DNA of 11,032 nt from an uncultured Eubacterium sp. (GTDB lineage: Bacteria > Bacillota > Clostridia > Lachnospirales > Lachnospiraceae), in assembly GCA_910584595.1 (NCBI GenBank), contig CAJUBQ010000133.1:1-11032 (forward strand), read 5' to 3'. Positions 5,675-11,032 of this stretch are shown here, piece after piece; the stretch's first letter is position 1; the number at the start of each line of letters is the position of its first letter. The position numbers and the translations under genes are program-made. The notes below the pieces were generated by a model, which saw nothing but the letters and a program-made list of their open reading frames with translations, was not told the origin of the DNA and made no database searches.

Positions 5675-5800
5675 CTAAAAATATTTGTTGATAAATGCAA
5701 TGGCACCATACAAATCAATATATAACATATGCCAATCTATCATTTTTGCCCCCAGTTCCTTCATGTAGTGTGATACTAAATCTGTGTCGTAATATAGAGT
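5675..5800 (-). pseudogene. Remnant reading frame upstream of the 62-aa gene
   Basis: The minus-strand frame after a TGA (5801-5803) reads 41 protein-like residues, including YYDTDLVSHYMKELGAK and ending AIAFINKYF, with TAG at 5675-5677. An ATG at 5764 has no SD site. A second open frame (5776-5862, containing DILRLNLTELY) overlaps it and could join it through a one-base indel near 5800. This suggests a small gene broken by frameshift. I do not recognise the family, and short AT-rich frames can be accidental. Confidence 0.35.
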
Positions 5801-5837
5801 TCAGTCAAATTCAATCTTAATATATCTGCATAAAAGA

Positions 5838-5866
5838 AATGTAAATTCAGATAAATTATCACTCAA
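5838..5866 (-). promoter_or_regulatory. Possible promoter of the 62-aa gene unit
   Basis: The minus strand shows TTGAGT (5861-5866), 17 bp, TACATT (5838-5843). The 15-bp repeat copy B lies 19 bp upstream of the -35. Confidence 0.33.
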
Positions 5867-5885
5867 TCTCATTGTTATTTGGAAT

Positions 5886-5900
5886 TCGCTTATTACACTG
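5886..5900 (-). repeat. 15-bp dispersed repeat, copy B
   Basis: It is identical to copy A at 2984-2998 (minus strand CAGTGTAATAAGCGA). A perfect inverted repeat, TGTCTAT (5909-5915) with ATAGACA (5928-5934), lies 9 bp away. Like copy A, this copy is upstream of a minus-strand transcription unit. The rest of 5661-6044 outside the listed features shows no gene. Confidence 0.6.
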
Positions 5901-5968
5901 ATTTTGTTTGTCTATAACAAATATAACATAGACATTTGTATTCAGATAGCCTCCATCGAAATAAATGT

Positions 5969-6014
5969 GAACAAAAGAAAACCTCCAAATTTTGTTTAAC
6001 TTGGAAGTTTTCTT
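5969..6014 (-). terminator. Rho-independent terminator of the large NTPase gene
   Basis: Arms 6001-6014 and 5975-5988 form a 14-bp stem with one mismatch and a 12-nt loop. On the minus strand it is followed by TTTTGTTC (5969-5976, overlapping the stem base). It lies about 30 nt behind the stop codon of the 1522-aa gene. Confidence 0.78.
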
Positions 6015-6044
6015 CTGATCACTTTCTTCTAACAGATATTTTAC

Positions 6045-9000
6045 TTATCTGTCCATCAATTCATAGCTTATTTTTCTTACAACCCCTAACTGTTTTTCAA
6101 ACATAATATCCCATAAATCCAAACACCTTGCAGCAATCTGTTTATGTATTCTCCCTTCAGAATTAGCTGTTTCATCATATAAAGCCATAATTAATTTTGA
6201 TATTTCATTCTCAATCCCCCATTGATCTCTTAATTTATCTTTTTCCATCTGCAACACATTTTCACATAGTGCAATAATGATATCTGCATAATCAACAACA
6301 GAAACTGCACTTTCTTCCAAAAAATGTGTAAATGCATATGTGGTTCTTCGTCCTGCATTTGACTTCATCAGTTCCTGTAGAAATTCCTTATCACGTTCTG
6401 CATCAATATTTTCACTTTTAAAAATCAATGATAACGGACAGCCCTCGTCCATATCAAACTTTCTATATTCCAAAATAATTTCTTTAGCAGGTTCCCGATA
6501 TTTGTCAATTTTCAAATACATCACTGCCCTATGCAATATCGCTCTTAACTGTTCCTTGCTTTTCATTCTAACGTCAGATATGATGTCCGCAAACTCATGA
6601 TACCTTATATAAAAATCACAAACTGCATGACCTCCTAACTTCACCAACTCTTTATCTGCAGATTTCATACATTGTTTTACTATTTTGAGTATTCTTTTTC
6701 CGTACTTGGAATACAGCCTAAGCAACATAACTTCTGGGTCATGAAAATTTACCATTCTGATATCAGATTCATACAAGGACAAGATCCTTTCTTCTGCCCA
6801 AGGTCTGTCGATATTATAAGAGGGCCATAAAACATATAACGAAGCGAAGCGAATTATTGAATTTTCGTCCATTATCAGTTTTTCAATAGTTTCCTTAAAA
6901 TGCTCTAATAATTTTTTATCTTCCCACAACATGGCGCCTATCGCATTTATAGCATGTCCTCTTGTACAATTTAACGCGTATTCATGAAGCGTCCTGCTGC
7001 TTAATTGATCCGCTTTTTTTGTGTCCTTCACCTCCTCTGGATCTGATTCCTTATGATTTAACGCTATCTCTTTTAATTGATTTAATACCTCAAATGACCA
7101 CTTGGCATTTTTTAATTTCTCAACAATAATACTTAAGTAGCAATCCCGATCCTTCTCCATATCACATGGAAATTCACGAAACATCTTCTCTATGATTTCT
7201 ATAGGAACCTTGCTTATATTTTCTGAAAAAGCTACACCAGAAAACAGAGAATTGATAAAATCCGGCAATACACTATCTTTATGCTCGATTACAAGTTGAA
7301 TCATTTCTTCTGTATCCCTACTAACCGCATTGCGAAAGTCACTGACATACATGGAATATGAACTTTCGATAAAACATTCTTTTTCTTCAACCCATTCAGA
7401 ATGCCTTTTCATTGGCAGCTTTTCATTTGTTATTATGCAAAGCCATTGTTTTTTTCCTATATTTTTTCCAGAGATTGGAGATTCGACGCTTCCCATCTGA
7501 GAACTTTCTCTATAATAGCAAGATTCAATTTTCTCAAAACGCCTATTCAATACCTGTAATAATTCTTCTGTTTCTTTTCCTATCCTTTCTTTTGGCAGAC
7601 AGGGCAATAATTCCCATTGCAAATCTCCCCAAAAACTCCAATACACAGATTCATTTTCTTTTTTTCTGTTGAACTCGATTCTATCCCTATAACAAGCAAC
7701 TGCTTTCGGTGAGATATATTTACATATACTTTGCTCTAAGCTACCAAAAATCTCCTGATTACATTTGTTACCATGCGCTCTTATAACTTTTTTTGCTAAT
7801 TCCAGCTTATCTTGAACTCCACTTGTATAATCAAAAATATTTTTGTCTAAATCACTGCATATATAACTTATTACCCGATTACTAAAGTTTTCCGGCAAAT
7901 ATGCCATACCTGATAAAATGATTTCGTTAAATACGTAATATCCCTTTCCCATATATGGCTCATATCGCTTCCAAAAAATTTCTGGTGTTTTGGCGATGAT
8001 TGTCAGATTCGCTTTTTTTACCAATTCCACACAGCATCTCTCAATTTCACACATAAACCTATACATTCCAGACCATTCACTATACCTCACTTCCAATGAA
8101 TTGCTGGCTGGAATATATGGAAGCAATAGATCAGTCACCGTTTCTCCGTCAGATATCTGCAAAGAGTTATCTGAAATAAGAAAATCTGTTTGATCAAGAA
8201 ATATCTGATATTCTTTACTTTCAATCCTATTGGACATCCAGAATGCAATCAGACGAATTGTCCTTATTTCATGTTGTCTTAACATGGACTCTAGATTTAT
8301 ATATAAGTCTTCCGAAAAATCTGGATAATGTGTATAAAATGTCATCCTCATTTCAAACAGTTCATTCTGCTCTTTGACCAAATTATTTCCAATGCACCTT
8401 ACAAATTCCCTGTCATCTTCTTTACTTTTGAAAGCATGTTCTCTAATAAAATCAATATCCTCGATGTCTAAATCGGGACTGATACTTTGCAATAGTCTAA
8501 AAACAACTTCTTTCTTCGACGGGTTCCCAAACCATTTTTCTAGTATTCCCTGCCTTCTTAAAGCAGACACGTACTGTTTTCTTCCAAAAATAACATTATT
8601 CAGAATATAATCTCCATATGACTCATTTTCACATTCGTCCGTAATAAACTGGATGATATTTTCGTCTGGTTCGGATCTCTGCCCTAATAGTTCATAAAAA
8701 ATAAATTTCATATAATAACGCACTTTTTTTGAAACCAACAATTGCTCTCCCGCTCCAATAAACTCCGCTGTATCATAATCTAAGATGTTCTGCAAAAACA
8801 TCTGAGCCTGATATCTCCTACTTGGTGTCTGCTTATCTTTTTCGCCGATCACCTCCTCTATACTCTGACCATCATAATATTTTTCTGTCATTCGCTTTGA
8901 CATAAAATAATCCAAAATAGATTGATGCACAAAACCAACTTTTTCTTTTTGTACAAGTATCATCTCACATGATATTAAATAATCCAGCCCGGCATTTTCA

Positions 9001-10613
9001 ACTCTCAGCCGCTGTCTTGGTGCATATAAACGCCCCATCTTATCTAACATATCAACAATGCTATTTTGAGTATCCATAACTGTTTTTTCTTGTATCCCGA
9101 CTGTTATACTTTTTCTGCATATCTGCTGATACCACTTTTCAATCAAATGGCTGGTCGTAACACATTCACTATAGGAATCTTCCTTATCTAAATGCTGCCA
9201 TATATAAAGATTACTTGGTATTTGCAGTATTTTTTTCAATTTTGAGGTAAGACGGTCATATCCTTCCCCAATAATCTTTCTCACGACATCTTCATCAAAA
9301 TTCTTTATGCGAATTTTTATCCAATCATTTTCTTCCTTATCACTTTTCTTTTCAAACAGCAATTTTATGTTATTATCATTTTCAAGATCATATACCCTAC
9401 AGACAAACACTACTAAAATCTTATGTTTCCTATCCTGATTAAAATGCCGAACCTGTCCGATCAACTCCGTACAGACAGAAAGCGCCTCAGTTGAATTTGC
9501 CTGCGTCCATCTCAATGCATCCAACTGATCCAGTACAATCACTGCTTTCTCATTCCTTGAAATGCAATGCATGGCATATACTATGGAACCAGACAATCCC
9601 AGCTCCCTGCCCCACTTATCACAATTACCGCAAGGTATCCTATGATCAAGCTTTATGGCAATGTGCGGAATATTTTCCTTTTCACAATAATCTATAATAG
9701 CTTCTGTACAACCACTCTTCCCATATCCTGCTCCACCGGAAATAATAAATGACTTTTCGGATTTTATTGCATTAATACAATCTTCAAATTCCCTTCTGTG
9801 AACCAGACCACCTATTAATGGTTTAAAAGCATTTCTATACTCCTGATTTATTTGAATAATCCTTGGAAGAATACGCTCATCACCATCGCGCAAACGCATT
9901 TCCATTCTCTGCTCTTTAAAATAATTCAACAAATATGAATGCGTAATCTCCACACCCAGTATATCCTTCATACAAACTAAGGAAACCATCGCGTTATAAA
10001 CAACATTTCTATCATTTCTAAATAAAAAACGAATGCTCTGATCGATGTTTTCCTGAATTCCAGCTTCTGAAATCTGTTTATAAAAGATTCTTTTCAAATA
10101 ATCTATGCTTTTTAGTCGTTCTGTCCTTCCATAATCACTCTCTTCTGAAACGTTTAGCCCCATTTCTGAACAAAACTCCTGATAAAACTTTTGAAACTCC
10201 TTGCTGCTTCCCATAAGTTGTATATTATAAAAATCATCTGCTTTGCCACTGGTATTCAGTGCTCGATCATGAAGATCTACTAAAAAAGAACACGCCAACG
10301 GACTAACTAACGCCACTTTTCTATTATTATCCCTGTTTAACTGAAAATCCCACGTTTTAAATATTCTTTTTGCTTTTAAATCTGTAATATCCCAATACTC
10401 CTTACTTGCATTTCTGGCTTTACACTGTTGATGTTCTTTTTCATCCTGCATTGTAGTAACCAAGATATCTGTTCCTTTTTCATCATCACCTAATGCCTCT
10501 ATAACAACACTATAATTTACTTCATCAATAATTTTAAGTATCTCATAAATAGCACAATTATGTTCATATCTATTTCCCTGTTTATCTGCTCTTCCTCCAA
10601 GTTCAAATGGCAT
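6045..10613 (-). CDS. Avs-like STAND NTPase with N-terminal PD-(D/E)xK nuclease
   Basis: The 1522-aa soluble protein has three parts. (1) Residues about 1-120 are a predicted nuclease: GGRADKQGNRYEH, then VIEALGDDEKGTDI with candidate metal ligands Glu39 and Asp49, and QQCKAR with Gln63/Lys65, the D-QxK pattern of Mrr-like and Cap4-like (DUF4297) PD-(D/E)xK domains. (2) About 265-580 is a STAND/NACHT-type NTPase: Walker A GGAGYGKS (293-300), Walker B VIVLDQLDA with Asp362 and Asp365, sensor VVFVCR with Arg406, IPSNLYIW, and FVHQSILDYF (561-570), typical of the winged-helix region. (3) About 580-1522 is alpha-helical with HEAT/TPR-like character, probably the sensor. Avs anti-phage proteins share this plan: they bind a conserved phage protein (terminase or portal in studied cases), oligomerise and cut DNA. 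GGGAGGA (10619-10625) precedes the ATG. It has its own promoter and terminator. It is distinctly AT-rich. The Avs subtype and trigger are unknown; a bNACHT-type label is the main alternative. Confidence 0.87.
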   Translation of the reverse strand: MPFELGGRADKQGNRYEHNCAIYEILKIIDEVNYSVVIEALGDDEKGTDILVTTMQDEKEHQQCKARNASKEYWDITDLKAKRIFKTWDFQLNRDNNRKVALVSPLACSFLVDLHDRALNTSGKADDFYNIQLMGSSKEFQKFYQEFCSEMGLNVSEESDYGRTERLKSIDYLKRIFYKQISEAGIQENIDQSIRFLFRNDRNVVYNAMVSLVCMKDILGVEITHSYLLNYFKEQRMEMRLRDGDERILPRIIQINQEYRNAFKPLIGGLVHRREFEDCINAIKSEKSFIISGGAGYGKSGCTEAIIDYCEKENIPHIAIKLDHRIPCGNCDKWGRELGLSGSIVYAMHCISRNEKAVIVLDQLDALRWTQANSTEALSVCTELIGQVRHFNQDRKHKILVVFVCRVYDLENDNNIKLLFEKKSDKEENDWIKIRIKNFDEDVVRKIIGEGYDRLTSKLKKILQIPSNLYIWQHLDKEDSYSECVTTSHLIEKWYQQICRKSITVGIQEKTVMDTQNSIVDMLDKMGRLYAPRQRLRVENAGLDYLISCEMILVQKEKVGFVHQSILDYFMSKRMTEKYYDGQSIEEVIGEKDKQTPSRRYQAQMFLQNILDYDTAEFIGAGEQLLVSKKVRYYMKFIFYELLGQRSEPDENIIQFITDECENESYGDYILNNVIFGRKQYVSALRRQGILEKWFGNPSKKEVVFRLLQSISPDLDIEDIDFIREHAFKSKEDDREFVRCIGNNLVKEQNELFEMRMTFYTHYPDFSEDLYINLESMLRQHEIRTIRLIAFWMSNRIESKEYQIFLDQTDFLISDNSLQISDGETVTDLLLPYIPASNSLEVRYSEWSGMYRFMCEIERCCVELVKKANLTIIAKTPEIFWKRYEPYMGKGYYVFNEIILSGMAYLPENFSNRVISYICSDLDKNIFDYTSGVQDKLELAKKVIRAHGNKCNQEIFGSLEQSICKYISPKAVACYRDRIEFNRKKENESVYWSFWGDLQWELLPCLPKERIGKETEELLQVLNRRFEKIESCYYRESSQMGSVESPISGKNIGKKQWLCIITNEKLPMKRHSEWVEEKECFIESSYSMYVSDFRNAVSRDTEEMIQLVIEHKDSVLPDFINSLFSGVAFSENISKVPIEIIEKMFREFPCDMEKDRDCYLSIIVEKLKNAKWSFEVLNQLKEIALNHKESDPEEVKDTKKADQLSSRTLHEYALNCTRGHAINAIGAMLWEDKKLLEHFKETIEKLIMDENSIIRFASLYVLWPSYNIDRPWAEERILSLYESDIRMVNFHDPEVMLLRLYSKYGKRILKIVKQCMKSADKELVKLGGHAVCDFYIRYHEFADIISDVRMKSKEQLRAILHRAVMYLKIDKYREPAKEIILEYRKFDMDEGCPLSLIFKSENIDAERDKEFLQELMKSNAGRRTTYAFTHFLEESAVSVVDYADIIIALCENVLQMEKDKLRDQWGIENEISKLIMALYDETANSEGRIHKQIAARCLDLWDIMFEKQLGVVRKISYELMDR

Positions 10614-10676
10614 ATTATTCCTCCCACTTTTGCATCAAAAATGTTTAATATATTTTAATCAAATCACTATTACCAT

Positions 10677-10705
10677 ATATTATTTCTTCTGCATCATAAT
10701 GACAA
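10677..10705 (-). promoter_or_regulatory. Promoter of the large NTPase gene
   Basis: The minus strand has TTGTCA (10700-10705), a 17-bp spacer and TAATAT (10677-10682). Transcription would start near 10670, leaving an AT-rich leader of about 57 nt. The stretch 10706-10806 between it and the upstream terminator holds no recognisable gene. Confidence 0.65.
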
Positions 10706-10811
10706 TCAGCATTTTGTATGATTTCCAATTATTGTTTTTCTTGTTTGATCTCTTTTATTTTAAGAACAAAAAACTTTATCGTACTAATCTATAATTTTCC
10801 AGAATATTATT

Positions 10812-10839
10812 GACAAAAAGCAGGCCATATGACCTGCTT
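10812..10839 (-). terminator. Terminator upstream of the large NTPase gene
   Basis: AAGCAGG and CCTGCTT (10818-10824, 10833-10839) form a 22-bp near-palindrome around CATATG. On the minus strand the stem runs into TTTTTGTC (10812-10819). It would end the predicted small transcript that starts near 10956, and so separates that transcript from the NTPase promoter. Confidence 0.62.
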
Positions 10840-10862
10840 CTTCTTTGTCGGAAATCTATACC
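10838..10862 (-). repeat. 25-bp direct repeat, copy 1 (minus-strand downstream copy)
   Basis: It matches 10896-10920 at 22 of 25 positions. Minus-strand consensus: GGTATAGAYTYCC then RACAAAGAAGAA. The copies are offset by 58 bp, and this copy overlaps the base of the terminator stem. Confidence 0.7.
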
Positions 10863-10895
10863 CAGATAATTCATTTGTTGGAGCAGCTAACTCCA

Positions 10896-10920
10896 TTCTT
10901 CTTTGTTGGGAGTCTATACC
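10896..10920 (-). repeat. 25-bp direct repeat, copy 2
   Basis: Partner of the copy at 10838-10862, with three transitions between them. No third copy is found between 10921 and the window end. Confidence 0.7.
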
Positions 10921-10962
10921 ATTGATTCTTAGATAGAGCATCTCGCTTTCTTCTTATTTAGT

Positions 10963-10991
10963 ATTGTAGCATATTCTTTTCATAAACACAA
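10963..10991 (-). promoter_or_regulatory. Promoter of the predicted small RNA
   Basis: The minus strand shows TTGTGT (10986-10991), 17 bp, and TACAAT (10963-10968) preceded by TGC, an extended -10. This is among the best promoters in the window. The remaining bases to 11032 show nothing else recognisable. Confidence 0.7.
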
Positions 10992-11032
10992 GAAAAATTA
11001 TAATTTTTTTGCCTCATTAAAAATCGCCTCAA

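Larger units (their letters stand above)
10812..10956 (-). ncRNA. Candidate small RNA with two repeats (or 44-aa peptide)
   Basis: A strong promoter (10963-10991) and a terminator (10812-10839) bound a predicted transcript of about 145 nt. It carries two imperfect 25-nt direct repeats, each followed by a hairpin: TGGAG/CTCCA (10879-10895) after the first, the terminator stem after the second. An ATG at 10941 opens a 44-codon frame (stop 10807-10809; starts MLYLRINGID, ends VIWPAFCQ). That frame runs through the terminator stem and U-tract, and reads the two repeats in different phases, so an RNA is the better reading. A conserved short peptide or a dispersed genomic repeat remains possible. 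Confidence 0.38.

Noticed and set aside
10645..10728. 27-codon minus-strand frame just upstream of the NTPase gene
   Set aside because: It reads protein-like (contains YDAEEIIYG) but has no start codon with an SD site and overlaps the predicted NTPase promoter. It is probably AT-rich chance or a trace of an old gene.
10838..10920. CRISPR array
   Set aside because: Only two imperfect 25-bp units with a 33-bp gap, differing at three positions, no third unit and no cas gene in view.
10812..10956. Type III toxin-antitoxin RNA for the downstream gene
   Set aside because: The layout is similar, but the downstream gene is a 1522-aa nuclease-NTPase, not a small ToxN/AbiQ-type RNase, and it has its own promoter about 110 bp beyond the terminator. 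Kept only as an analogy.

Overview
This window looks like accessory DNA from an AT-rich Gram-positive of the Clostridia, most likely a gut Lachnospiraceae-type organism. The reasons are strong Shine-Dalgarno (SD) sites, sigma-A-type promoters with 17-bp spacers, short U-tract terminators, and gene families typical of that group (YjdF, PadR, CD3324-type regulator, Cys-rich KTR). No core housekeeping gene is present. This placement is inferred from gene content only.

Left part (1-2865, all minus strand). Two tight transcription units look like small-molecule response cargo. The first starts at a promoter carrying a perfect palindrome (1020-1048) and encodes a PadR-family repressor, a YjdF-family protein and, at the window edge, the start of a Cys-rich KTR zinc-ribbon protein. 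The second encodes a Vat/CatB-type xenobiotic O-acetyltransferase followed 2 nt later by a cysteine Ntn-hydrolase of the penicillin/bile-acid amidase type. Upstream of that operon is a small CD3324-type regulator with its own terminator.

Middle (2866-6044). A set of nested, mutually exclusive inverted repeats (2935-3011) lies upstream of the CD3324-type gene. A plus-strand XRE-type regulator with a structured leader follows. It is broken near codon 114 by an IS110-family element of about 1.7 kb, whose GC-richer 5' non-coding end probably encodes a bridge RNA. Joining the flanks at a shared AAT restores a reading frame that stops just before a hairpin terminator. Converging on that terminator is a minus-strand 62-aa gene of unknown function, preceded by a decayed reading frame. 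A 15-bp sequence occurs identically upstream of the CD3324-type gene and of this decayed unit.

Right part (6045-11032). One very large minus-strand gene encodes a 1522-aa protein with its own promoter and terminator. It has an N-terminal PD-(D/E)xK/Mrr-like or Cap4-like nuclease domain, a STAND/NACHT-type NTPase (Walker A, Walker B, sensor arginine, FVHQSILDYF motif) and a helical C-terminus of about 940 residues. This is the architecture of Avs-type anti-phage sensors, and it is the most interesting protein here. Upstream of it is a strong promoter, two imperfect 25-bp direct repeats and a terminator, which together predict a small RNA of about 145 nt, or alternatively a 44-aa peptide.
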